Shown: positions 44,117 through 51,876 of the stretch, in pieces
How positions within the stretch are numbered: the first letter of the stretch is position 1
How the letters are laid out: the number at the start of each line of letters is the position of its first letter
Assembly: GCF_001514205.1 (NCBI RefSeq)
Contig: NZ_KQ948767.1
Coordinates: forward strand, 124,001-188,000
DNA: 64,000 bases
Origin: Streptomyces griseoruber
Lineage (GTDB): Bacteria > Actinomycetota > Actinomycetes > Streptomycetales > Streptomycetaceae
Direction of reading: 5' to 3'
Made by a program: the position numbers and the translations under genes
Notes under the pieces: model-generated
Database searches by the model: none
Told to the model about the DNA's origin: nothing
Seen by the model: only the letters and a program-made list of their open reading frames with translations

Positions 44117-45498
44117 GTTTCCCGAGTCACGAGACCCCCGGCACCCAGGATCCCCTGGACCGTCCCGACGACATCGTCATGACCGGCCTCGGCGTGGTCA
44201 CCCCCATCGGCGGCGACGTCGAGACCTTCTGGTCGGCCAACCTGGAGGGCCGCTCCGGGATCGTCCTGGAGGAACGGATGGACACCCGGGGCCTGCCCTG
44301 CGGCTGGACCGCAGGACTCATCCCGGACGACGTCAAGGACAAGGTCCGGGCCGGGCACGGTGCCCCCGACCGCTCCTGGGGCGACACCCTGATGCACGCC
44401 TGCGTCGAACAGGCCCTCGCCGACGCCGACTTCGCGGGCCGGCCGCCCGCCGACGGCCCGGCCGCCCTGGTCTACGCCCGGGTCTGGCCCGGCCCGACCG
44501 GCTCCTTCCCCCAGGACTACGTCACCCACATGGCGGACCTCGCCGACCGCTACGACGCCGTCGGCAACGACCCCGTCGGCGTTCTCGAACGCCTGCGCGG
44601 ACGGCATCTCTCCCTGGAGACCCAGGACCTGTCCGCCTTCCCCCGCGAGATCGCCGAACGCCTCGGCACCGCCGTCCTCCCGGTCCGGCTGGAGGCCACC
44701 TGCTCCGGCGGCCTGCGCGCCATCGCCGAGGCGGCCCGGCTGCTGCGCTCGGGCCGTGCCGAGTACGCGGTCGTCTCAGCCGCCGTGTCCCGTAACACCC
44801 CCTACGTGCTCTCCCAGTACGGGCAGTTGATGGCGCTGTCCCGCTGGAAGGGCGACCCGGGACAGGCGTCCATGCCGTTCGACAGGCGCCGCACCGGCAT
44901 GGTCATCAACGAATCGGCGGGCGCCCTCGTCCTGGAGACCGCCGCGCACGCCGCCCGGCGCGGCATGACCCGTCCGCACGCCGTGATCGGCGGCTGGGGC
45001 CTGGCCGTGGACACCGCCCATATGACCGCGCCCCGGGTCGAGATGATCGAACGGGTCATGCGCACCGCCCTCGCCGACGCCGGGGCGGAGCCCGACGACG
45101 TCGACTCGGTCAACGCGCACGGCACCTCCACCCGCCTCAACGACGTCACCGAGGCACGCGCCCTGCACCAGGTGTTCGGCGAGCGCATGGCCGAGATCGA
45201 CACCTGCGCGGTCAAGTCGCTCACCGGGCACGGCTCGGCCGCCTCCGGCGTCGTGGAGAGCGCGGTTGCCGCGCTCACCCTGTGCCGGGGCGTCGTACCG
45301 CCCGTGGTGACCTGCACGGAACCCGACCCGGCGTGCGGGGTCAAGACCTCGCTCACCCCGGTACGGCGCCCGGTCGCCGCGGTGCTGAAGAACTCCTTCG
45401 GCTTCGGCGGCCAGTACGCGTCGATGCTGTTCCGCCGGCCCGCGACGCCCCGCCAGGCGCCCGAGCGGGCACGGACGCACGAACCCCGGCCGGCATGA
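44113..45498 (+). CDS. Beta-ketoacyl synthase (KS-alpha) of the type II PKS
   Basis: The 461-residue enzyme has all the catalytic residues: Cys197 in LEATCSGGLRAIAEA, His336 in VNAHGTSTRLND, and His373 with Lys368 in VKSLTGHGSAASG. It would condense malonyl-ACP units together with the preceding KS-like protein. ATG at 44113 overlaps the CLF stop by 4 bases. There is no aromatase, cyclase or starter ketosynthase next to it. Confidence 0.92.
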   Translation: MSFPSHETPGTQDPLDRPDDIVMTGLGVVTPIGGDVETFWSANLEGRSGIVLEERMDTRGLPCGWTAGLIPDDVKDKVRAGHGAPDRSWGDTLMHACVEQALADADFAGRPPADGPAALVYARVWPGPTGSFPQDYVTHMADLADRYDAVGNDPVGVLERLRGRHLSLETQDLSAFPREIAERLGTAVLPVRLEATCSGGLRAIAEAARLLRSGRAEYAVVSAAVSRNTPYVLSQYGQLMALSRWKGDPGQASMPFDRRRTGMVINESAGALVLETAAHAARRGMTRPHAVIGGWGLAVDTAHMTAPRVEMIERVMRTALADAGAEPDDVDSVNAHGTSTRLNDVTEARALHQVFGERMAEIDTCAVKSLTGHGSAASGVVESAVAALTLCRGVVPPVVTCTEPDPACGVKTSLTPVRRPVAAVLKNSFGFGGQYASMLFRRPATPRQAPERARTHEPRPA

Positions 45499-46238
45499 GC
45501 GCCGCGGCCGTGGACCGGCTGGACCACGAGGAGATCGAACCGGCCGGGCAGCACCTCGCCACCGTGGTGTGGCTGCACGGCATCGGCCAGGTCCCCGGCG
45601 ACCTGGCCGAGGTGGCCGGCCGGCTGCGGCTCGCCGAGGCGGGCGTGCGCGGGGTCTTCCCGCGCGCGCCCGTCACGGCACCCAGCCTCCTCACCGGACT
45701 CCCGGTGACCTGCTGGTTCCCGCAGAGCGTGCTGGCGATCGACCGCATCGACACCGAAGGCCTGCACGCGGTACGCCGCCCGCTGGCCGCCCTGCTCACC
45801 GAGGAGGCCGAGCGGATCGGCGCGGACCGGGTCCTGCTCGCCGGTTTCTCCCAGGGCGCCACCGTCGCCCTCACCCTCGCCCTGTCCCACCCCGAGCCCC
45901 TGGCGGGCGCCGCCCTGTACGCCCCCTACCTGCCCCCCGACCTGCCCGCACTGCTCGACGGAGGGCGCCCTCACCCCGCCAACGCCGGGCTCCCGGTGTG
46001 GATCGGGCACGGGGCGCGGGACTGGGTCGTCCCGGAGCGCAGCGGCGAGGGCCTGCGCGACCTCCTCTGCTCCTGGGGCCACCCGGTGACCTGGCAGCGC
46101 TACGCCGGCGGCCACGAACCCTTCGCGGGGGTACGGGCCTCACTGCCGGACTTCCTCGCCAAGGCCCTCGGCACCCCCGTACCGCACGTCCCGGACCCGC
46201 CCCGCCTCCCCGCGCGCCGCCGGCCCGGACTGGACTGA
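45495..46238 (+). CDS. Carboxylesterase/phospholipase-type serine hydrolase
   Basis: The 247-residue alpha/beta hydrolase has VVWLHGIGQVPGDLAEV, the nucleophile motif LAGFSQGATVAL, an Asp in GHGARDWVVP and a His in GGHEPFAG, as in the esterase/lysophospholipase group. In the operon it may act as thioesterase that releases the finished chain from the ACP. ATG at 45495 overlaps the KS stop by 4 bases. Confidence 0.88.
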   Translation: MSAAAVDRLDHEEIEPAGQHLATVVWLHGIGQVPGDLAEVAGRLRLAEAGVRGVFPRAPVTAPSLLTGLPVTCWFPQSVLAIDRIDTEGLHAVRRPLAALLTEEAERIGADRVLLAGFSQGATVALTLALSHPEPLAGAALYAPYLPPDLPALLDGGRPHPANAGLPVWIGHGARDWVVPERSGEGLRDLLCSWGHPVTWQRYAGGHEPFAGVRASLPDFLAKALGTPVPHVPDPPRLPARRRPGLD

Positions 46239-46240
46239 CC

Positions 46241-47086
46241 ATGACCGCCCCCAGCTCGGTGACCGCCCCCAGCTTCATGACCGCCTCCGGCCTCATGACG
46301 GTCACGACCTTCACGAGGGTCACGCCCGTCGCGGCGCCCGGAACGCGGCAGGTGCACCTCTGGACCGTCCCGCTCGACGGACCGGCGGCCGACACGGCGG
46401 CGGCGCTGGCGCCCTCCGTCCTCGACCCGGGGGAGCGACGGCGTGCGACCCGCCTGCTGCTCCCCGAGGACCGCCGCCGCTGGACCACCGCCCGGGTCAC
46501 CCTGCGCCGCGTCCTGGGTGCCTACACCGGCCTGCCGCCCGCCCGGATCGCCTTCGCCTACGGGCGTCACGGCCGGCCCCGGCTGGACGGGCCCGGCGGC
46601 CGTCGCCTCCGCTTCAACCTCACCCACAGCCGCGACCGCGCCCTGCTCGCCGTATGCCGGGACACCCCGGTCGGCGCCGACCTGGAACACCTGGACGCCG
46701 GGCCGCCCGACGAGGGGGGCCTGGACGAACTCGCCGAGGCCGTCCTCGCCCCGCCCGAACTGGGCGCCTACCGGAGACTGCCGTACCCCGACCGCCGGGC
46801 GGCCCTGCTGCGCCGCTGGACCGGCAAGGAAGCCCTGCTCAAGGCCACCGGACGCGGGGTCACCCTGTCCGCGGTCCGCCGCGTCACGGTCCCCGACGGC
46901 GCGGGCCCGGCGTACGGCGTGCCGGGGGCGTGGACGCTGCTGCGACCGGCGCCGGGCGGCCCGTACACGGCGGCGATCGCCGTACCGCGGGACACCCGTA
47001 CCGGAAACGACAAGGACTGGGAGGTCGTCGAGATTGTCCCCGCCGATTTCAACGACGCGGTCGACCGTGCCGTCGACCACGGCTGA
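46241..47086 (+). CDS. Sfp-type phosphopantetheinyl transferase
   Basis: The 281-residue protein carries the Sfp-type motifs: FNLTHSRDRALLAV, VGADLEHLD (Mg-binding acidic residues) and RRWTGKEALLKATGRG. It would add the phosphopantetheine arm to the ACP of the operon. Its N-terminal 40 residues are a Thr/Ser-rich tail with several possible starts, ATG at 46241 being the first. The end overlaps the next gene by 20 bases. Confidence 0.93.
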   Translation: MTAPSSVTAPSFMTASGLMTVTTFTRVTPVAAPGTRQVHLWTVPLDGPAADTAAALAPSVLDPGERRRATRLLLPEDRRRWTTARVTLRRVLGAYTGLPPARIAFAYGRHGRPRLDGPGGRRLRFNLTHSRDRALLAVCRDTPVGADLEHLDAGPPDEGGLDELAEAVLAPPELGAYRRLPYPDRRAALLRRWTGKEALLKATGRGVTLSAVRRVTVPDGAGPAYGVPGAWTLLRPAPGGPYTAAIAVPRDTRTGNDKDWEVVEIVPADFNDAVDRAVDHG

Positions 47087-48077
47087 CCCCGTATCCGGGC
47101 CGGTGCCGGTGGCCCCCGCTACCGGCCTCCTCTTCCCCGGCCAGGGTGCCCAGCGGCCCGGGATGGGCGAGCCGTGGCGGGACACCGCGCACTGGAAGGT
47201 GGTCGACCGGCTGTCCGAGGCCTGCGACCGCGACCTCGGCCGGCTGCTGCTGCACGCCGACGCCGCCGAACTGACCCGGACGGACAACGCCCAGCTCGCC
47301 ACCTTCACCCTGGAGACGCTGATCCTCGACGCGCTCGACACGGCCGTCGGCGGTGTCCGGCCGGCCGTGTGCGCCGGGCACAGCCTGGGCGAGTTCGCCG
47401 CGCTGACCGCCGCCGGGGTGCTCACCCCGGAGGACGCCGGCCGGCTGGTCGCCGAACGCGGCGCCGCGATGGCGGAGGCGGCCCGCCGGGTGCCCGGCAC
47501 CATGGCCGTCCTGGTCGGACCCGGTGTCGCCGCCCACGCCGAGCGGCTCGCCGCCCGGCTGCGGGCCGGCGCCGAGGCGCCGATCTGGGTCGCCAACCTC
47601 AACGGCCCCGCCCAGGTCGTGGTCTCCGGCACCGCCGACGCCGTCGCCGCGCTGGCCGAGGAGGCGGAGGCGGCGGGCGCGCGGGTGGTCCGCATCCCGG
47701 TCGGCGGGGCCTTCCACACCCCGCTGATGGCGGCGGCCCGCCCCCGCCTCGCCGCCGCGGTCTCCGCCGTCGCGCTGCACCCCGCGCACTGCCCGGTGAT
47801 CGCCAACGTCGACGCCCGCGCTCACCGGGGCGACCCGGAGCGCTGGCGGGACCTGATGCTGCGGCACCTGGTCATGCCCGTGCGCTGGGCGGGCTCGATG
47901 CGCACCCTCACCGCGGTGGCCCGGGGCCCGCTGCGGCTGGCCGAACTCGGTCCCGGCAGCACGCTCAGCGGACTCGCCCGCCGCCTGCTGCCCCCGCAGG
48001 TGCCGGTCCGTTCGGTCGCCACCCCGGACCAGTTGGCGGCCCTGGTATCCGACTGGTGGCCGGCGCACGCGGCCTGA
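47067..48077 (+). CDS. ACP S-malonyltransferase
   Basis: The 336-residue acyltransferase has the FabD motifs GLLFPGQGAQRPGMGE, the nucleophile Ser106 in CAGHSLGEFAALTAAG, and His217 in GGAFHTPLMAAAR. It loads malonyl onto the ACP. With the PPTase it makes the operon largely independent of housekeeping enzymes. The GTG 47067 start overlaps the PPTase gene; a later in-frame GTG near 47103 cannot be excluded. Confidence 0.9.
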   Translation: MPSTTADPVSGPVPVAPATGLLFPGQGAQRPGMGEPWRDTAHWKVVDRLSEACDRDLGRLLLHADAAELTRTDNAQLATFTLETLILDALDTAVGGVRPAVCAGHSLGEFAALTAAGVLTPEDAGRLVAERGAAMAEAARRVPGTMAVLVGPGVAAHAERLAARLRAGAEAPIWVANLNGPAQVVVSGTADAVAALAEEAEAAGARVVRIPVGGAFHTPLMAAARPRLAAAVSAVALHPAHCPVIANVDARAHRGDPERWRDLMLRHLVMPVRWAGSMRTLTAVARGPLRLAELGPGSTLSGLARRLLPPQVPVRSVATPDQLAALVSDWWPAHAA

Positions 48078-48338
48078 CCGGGCCCGCCACCCGAGTCTGC
48101 CCGGGCCTGTCACCCCGATACTGCCGGGGCCTCGCCGTCGGGAGCACACCCCGGCCGGCCGCACCCGCACCGCCGGGAAGCACCGCAGCGGGCATGACGC
48201 GGCGTCAGCGACCCCGTGCTCTCCCTTCTCTGCTGGGAGCTGCACACCACCGACCGCGACAGGGCCGAACGCGTCAGGGGTTGACGCCCGTGCCACGGAG
48301 CGTGCGCCGCTCTCGCCGAGGGCGGCGCCGGCCCGAGG

Positions 48339-49037
48339 TCAGCCGGTCGTGTCGGGTTCCGGAGTGGTGGGGTCGGCCGGGTTGGTGCGGAGCATGGCCC
48401 GGTGAAGGGCGTCGTGCTCGGGTGAGGCGGGCAGCGGGCCGCGAGCCGGGGCCTCGAAGGACTGGATGAACAGGGCGACGACGCGGCGCCAGGCGTCGGG
48501 AGCGGCCTCACCGGTGGCGTTGACGACGCCGGCGTTGGCCATGTGGATCAGGACCAGGTCCGAGGGATCGAAGTCCTCGCGCAGTCGGCCGGCGGCCTTG
48601 GCGCGGTCGATGAGTCGCACCATGCCCTCGTACGCCTCGTTGCGGCGCACCTCCAGGGCCTTGGCAGTGGGGAAGGAGGTGGTCAGGACGTCGGCGAAGC
48701 CCTGGTCGGCTGCCTGCATCGCGCTGGCGGTCTCGATGTAGCCGACGAAGCCGTGCCAGGGGTCGGGGTCGTCGAGGGCGACGGCGACCGCGTCGGCGTA
48801 GGCGTCCATGCGGTCGGCGAAGACGGCGGCGACCAGCTCCTCCTTCGTGGGGAAGCGACGGAACATCGTGGCGATCCCCACCCCGGCCTCGCGGGCCACG
48901 GACGCCATGGATGCGCCGAGTCCGTCGCGCGCGAAGACCTTGCGCGCGGCGGCGATGATGCGCTCCCGGTTGCGCTCCGCGTCGCTGCGCAGCGACTGGG
49001 GAGCGGGGCCGTGGGGATGCCGGGAGCCAGGGGTCAT
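48339..49037 (-). CDS. TetR-family repressor of the divergent SDR gene
   Basis: The 232-residue protein has a TetR helix-turn-helix: ERIIAAARKVFARDGLGASM, SVAREAGVGIATMFRRFPTK and EELVAAVF, then a longer C-terminal ligand-binding domain that I cannot assign to a ligand. ATG at 49037 lies after AGGATGG. Perfect palindromes built from GGATAG and CTATCC lie between it and the SDR gene, so it probably controls both. Confidence 0.9.
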   Translation of the reverse strand: MTPGSRHPHGPAPQSLRSDAERNRERIIAAARKVFARDGLGASMASVAREAGVGIATMFRRFPTKEELVAAVFADRMDAYADAVAVALDDPDPWHGFVGYIETASAMQAADQGFADVLTTSFPTAKALEVRRNEAYEGMVRLIDRAKAAGRLREDFDPSDLVLIHMANAGVVNATGEAAPDAWRRVVALFIQSFEAPARGPLPASPEHDALHRAMLRTNPADPTTPEPDTTG

Positions 49038-49059
49038 GGCCGCCATCCTATCAATCGGA

Positions 49060-49087
49060 TTGCCCTATCCACTTTTAGTGGTACGGT
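49060..49087 (+). promoter_or_regulatory. Promoter of the SDR gene
   Basis: TTGCCC (49060-49065) and TACGGT (49082-49087) fit a vegetative -35/-10 pair with a 16-base spacer, about 95 bases ahead of the SDR start. A degenerate copy of the operator half-sites lies over the -35 box. Confidence 0.5.
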
Positions 49088-49098
49088 GGTGCGGTGAA

Positions 49099-49116
49099 CC
49101 GGATAGGCCTATCCGG
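49099..49116. promoter_or_regulatory. TetR operator 1, perfect 18-bp palindrome
   Basis: CCGGATAGGCCTATCCGG is a perfect palindrome just downstream of the predicted promoter. It shares the GGATAG/CTATCC half-sites with the second operator. Confidence 0.8.
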
Positions 49117-49122
49117 ATATCG

Positions 49123-49144
49123 AATCGGATAGGTCTATCCGATT
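49123..49144. promoter_or_regulatory. TetR operator 2, 22-bp inverted repeat
   Basis: AATCGGATAG and CTATCCGATT are exact complements on either side of GT. With operator 1 and the degenerate half-sites at 49053-49070 this gives two or three sites for TetR dimers. Confidence 0.8.
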
Positions 49145-49181
49145 CGACCGCTTCCCCACCGAGATTTTCGAAAGGATCGCT

Positions 49182-49859
49182 GTGACCAGCATCGCCATCG
49201 TCGGAGCCGGCCCCCGGATGGGCCTGGCCATCGCCCGCACCTTCGGCTCCCAGGGCTACGACGTCGCCCTGATCTCCCGCAACCGGGAGAAGCTCGACGC
49301 CCTCGTCGGCGGGCTCGCCACCGAGGGCGTCACCGCCGCCGCGTTCCCCGCGGACGTACTCGACCACGACGCCCTCACCCAGGCCCTCAAGGACGCCGCC
49401 GACCGGTTCGGCGGGATCGACGTCCTGGAATACTCTCCGCTCGCCATCGAATCCACCGTGCTGGCCACTCCGGCCGAGAGCGATCCCTCCCACATCCAGG
49501 ACCAGATCGAGTTCCAGCTCTACGGAGCCATGGCCGCCACCAGGGCCGTGCTTCCCGCGATGCGCGAGGCCGGTACGGGCACCCTGCTCTACACCACCGG
49601 CGCCGGTTCCCTCGACCCGCTGCCGGTGGTCGGCAACGTCAACGCGGCCGCCGCGGCGTTGCGCAACTGGGTGGTCAACCTGCACAAGGAACTGGACGGC
49701 ACCGGCATCCAGGCCGCCCACGTAGCCATCGATGTGGCGCTCGGCGGCACCTCCCTCGACCCCACGCTCAAGGTGGCCACGGCCGAGGACATCGCCCCCG
49801 TCTACTGGGAACTGCACACCACCAAGCGCGACCAGGGTGAAATCGTCGTCAGGGGCTGA
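49182..49859 (+). CDS. SDR-family protein under TetR control
   Basis: The 225-residue protein has a Rossmann start (TSIAIVGAGPRMGLAIARTF) and the SDR body. Its fourth strand has lost the NNAG motif (VLEYSPLAIE), and the YxxxK pair is missing (GNVNAAAAALRNWV). It may be an atypical reductase or a sensor-like SDR. GTG at 49182 follows AAAGGA. Its location right after the TetR operators suggests it is the regulated target, perhaps the detoxifying enzyme for the inducer. Confidence 0.85.
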   Translation: MTSIAIVGAGPRMGLAIARTFGSQGYDVALISRNREKLDALVGGLATEGVTAAAFPADVLDHDALTQALKDAADRFGGIDVLEYSPLAIESTVLATPAESDPSHIQDQIEFQLYGAMAATRAVLPAMREAGTGTLLYTTGAGSLDPLPVVGNVNAAAAALRNWVVNLHKELDGTGIQAAHVAIDVALGGTSLDPTLKVATAEDIAPVYWELHTTKRDQGEIVVRG

Positions 49860-49898
49860 GGCCGACCCGATCCAGGCCGAGCCGCGTCGACCCGGCCC

Positions 49899-49928
49899 GG
49901 CCCGGTCCGGCCCGGAAGGGACCGGGCC
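49899..49928 (+). terminator. GC-rich hairpin downstream of the SDR gene
   Basis: GGCCCGGTCC and GGACCGGGCC pair over 10 bp with a 10-base loop, 40 bases after the stop. There is no T-run. It fits a terminator for the SDR gene and perhaps for the converging LLM gene. Confidence 0.5.
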
Positions 49929-50062
49929 CGTCTCGGGAGGCCGCGCGCTGGGGGCGCTCTTGCAGAGCATGGCGATCGGCGCCTGCCGGCTCCCTTGGGC
50001 GGGGGCGGGGTCTGCGGGGTGTGGTTGCCGGGTGCCAGGTGGGGTGGCGGGGAGGGGGCTCG

Positions 50063-51007
50063 TTATGCGGTCTGCGCCTCGACCCGCCGTATGACGTCGC
50101 GGCAGAACGCGCCGATGCCGTTCGGGTCGTCGATGAACTGGTTGGGTTTGACGCAGAAGGTCGTGAAGCCCTGTTCCAGCTGTTCGGGGATCGATGCGAG
50201 AGCCGCGCCCAGGTCCGCGGGGGAGTGGTGGTCGGGGAAGTCGGCCTGGGTGCCGCCGATCATCTCCAGCTCCGTGATGTCCCTTCCCGCAGCGGCCATG
50301 GCCGTCTTCAGCGTCTGGATGTCGTGCGGTGTGGGCCGGCCGAGGGGGTGGAAGCCGTGGCCGTGTTCCACCAGCCGGCGCAGGACCGGCCCGTGCAGGC
50401 GCTGGCCGCCGAACCACAGCCGCGGCCCGTCGGGGCGGTACGCCTTGGGCTCGAAGTAGACGTCCTGGAAAGGGTAGTGCTCGCCGTCGTGCGAGATCGG
50501 GGACGGCCCCCACGCCTTCGCCCAGACCTGGAGGTGTTCGTCCAGCAACCGCCCCCGCCTGCTGAAGGGCACGCCCAGTGCGTCGTACTCGTCCTTGCTC
50601 CAGCTGACGGTCGGCTGGACGAGGAGCCGGCCCTCGCTGAGGAGATCGAGGGTGCCGAGTTCCCTGGCGAGCAGCAGGGGGTGGCGCAGCGGTGCGAGGA
50701 CGGCGGCGGCGGCCAGGCGCAGGCGCTCGGTGACGGAGGCGATGGAGGCGAGCAGGAGCAGGGAGTTGGGCCAGGGTGTGTACGGGTCCTGGTTGCCCGG
50801 CAGGGCGTAGTCGCGGGGGTTGCCCATGATGCCGTCGGCTGCGGCGTCGGGGCCGAGCACGATGTGCTCGCTCACCATGACGGAGTCGAACCCGGCGTCC
50901 TCCGCCTCCCGAGCCCAGCGCACGGCGGCTGGCAGATCGGCCCGTCCGCCGGTCAGTGTCCAGTTCTCGCTGAGGACGAGCAGCATGCGGGGCGGGGTGG
51001 TCGTCAT
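50063..51007 (-). CDS. LLM-class flavin-dependent oxidoreductase
   Basis: The 314-residue protein has the luciferase-like TIM-barrel pattern: VRWAREAEDAGFDSVMVSEH, SIASVTERLRLAAAAVLAPL, and ARELGTLDLLSEGRLLVQPT, ending in an F420/FMN-dependent reductase-type segment ELEMIGGTQADF. Whether F420 or FMN is used cannot be seen. ATG at 51007 has GAGGAAG 4 bases upstream. It is a single gene between the TetR and MerR loci. Confidence 0.9.
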   Translation of the reverse strand: MTTTPPRMLLVLSENWTLTGGRADLPAAVRWAREAEDAGFDSVMVSEHIVLGPDAAADGIMGNPRDYALPGNQDPYTPWPNSLLLLASIASVTERLRLAAAAVLAPLRHPLLLARELGTLDLLSEGRLLVQPTVSWSKDEYDALGVPFSRRGRLLDEHLQVWAKAWGPSPISHDGEHYPFQDVYFEPKAYRPDGPRLWFGGQRLHGPVLRRLVEHGHGFHPLGRPTPHDIQTLKTAMAAAGRDITELEMIGGTQADFPDHHSPADLGAALASIPEQLEQGFTTFCVKPNQFIDDPNGIGAFCRDVIRRVEAQTA

Positions 51008-51202
51008 CGGCTTCCTCGCGCTTCCGGGTGTCCCTGGGGCCACAGGGGAATGTTGTTTGGGTCCAAACTTATTCTCTGGCGAGGTCCGCCGCAATCCCCG
51101 CCTCGGAGGGCCGCCACTGGCGAGGAGGAGAAGCTGAACGCCGCCTCGTACGGCTGCGTCGGCCGCATGGGCCGGGCAGACGGCAGCAGCTGTTTGCCTT
51201 CG

Positions 51203-51290
51203 CTGATGAGCTGATGAGCTGATGAGCTGATGAGCTGACGGGCTGACGGGCTGACGGGCTGACGGGCTGACGGGCTGACGGGGTGACGGG
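51203..51290. repeat. 8-bp tandem repeat array, 11 copies
   Basis: Four copies of CTGATGAG are followed by six of CTGACGGG and one GTGACGGG. The unit length is not a multiple of three and the region is intergenic, so it is not coding. The change of unit halfway suggests two expansion events. Confidence 0.9.
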
Positions 51291-51368
51291 GTGTGCGGGT
51301 CGGCCGTGCCGGGCGACGGTCTGGGCGAGCCGGTCCGCCACGGGTGTGCGGGCGCGGCCCGGGGCGGT

Positions 51369-51815
51369 TCAGGCGTGCCTGTCCGCGTCAGGCGCGGAGG
51401 GCACCTGTCCCACCTGCCTCGCCTGCCCTGCGTTGCCCACGGCCCGCTTGAAATCGGGGCAGTCGACGAGTGGTTCGTGGGTGCAGACGGCCGCGTGCCG
51501 CAGGCTGTCGCGAAGCCGCGTGAGCCTGCCGATCTGTTCGTCGAGGTCGTGGGCCTTGGTGGCCATGCGCAGGCGCAGGTCCGCGTCGGAGGGCCGGGCC
51601 ACGAGGAAGCGGTCGATCTCGGCGATGGAGAAGCCGGCGCCGCGCGCGCAGGTGATCAGGGCCAGGTGCTCGAGCACGTCGGGACGGTAGGTGCGGCGCA
51701 GGCCGTTGCGGCCCGCAGGGGTGATCAGGCCCTTCTTCTCGTAGAACCGCAGTGCCGACGGTGCCAGCCCCGACCGCTGTGCGACCTCGGCGATGTCCAG
51801 CAACGATCCGTCCAT
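51369..51815 (-). CDS. MerR-family regulator
   Basis: The 148-residue protein has a MerR winged helix (LDIAEVAQRSGLAPSALRFY, EKKGLITPAGRNGLRRTYRP) and a coiled-coil dimer helix. The C-terminal CTHEPLVDCPDF with an earlier Cys in LITCARGAGF may bind metal or sense redox state, but this is not certain. ATG at 51815 follows AAGGAG. A perfect palindrome lies between it and the divergent MBL gene. Confidence 0.9.
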   Translation of the reverse strand: MDGSLLDIAEVAQRSGLAPSALRFYEKKGLITPAGRNGLRRTYRPDVLEHLALITCARGAGFSIAEIDRFLVARPSDADLRLRMATKAHDLDEQIGRLTRLRDSLRHAAVCTHEPLVDCPDFKRAVGNAGQARQVGQVPSAPDADRHA

Positions 51816-51838
51816 GAGTACTCCTTGACGAGGGCTCC

Positions 51839-51869
51839 TTGACTTGAACCGCGGTTCAAGTAGCAGCCT
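51839..51869 (+). promoter_or_regulatory. MerR operator-promoter of the MBL gene
   Basis: TTGACT (51839-51844) is a -35 box, CTTGAACCGCGGTTCAAG (51843-51860) is a perfect 18-bp palindrome, and CAGCCT (51864-51869) gives a 19-base spacer, the long spacing typical of MerR-activated promoters. Transcription would begin near the MBL ATG. Confidence 0.65.
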
Positions 51870-51876
51870 AGCCATC

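Noticed and set aside
48078-48338. Possible terminator after the PKS operon
   Set aside because: Only a weak 7-bp GC stem near 48310 was seen, with no T-run, so it was not called.
51203-51290. Possible origin iterons or CRISPR
   Set aside because: The 8-bp units are contiguous and there is no partner replication gene or spacer.
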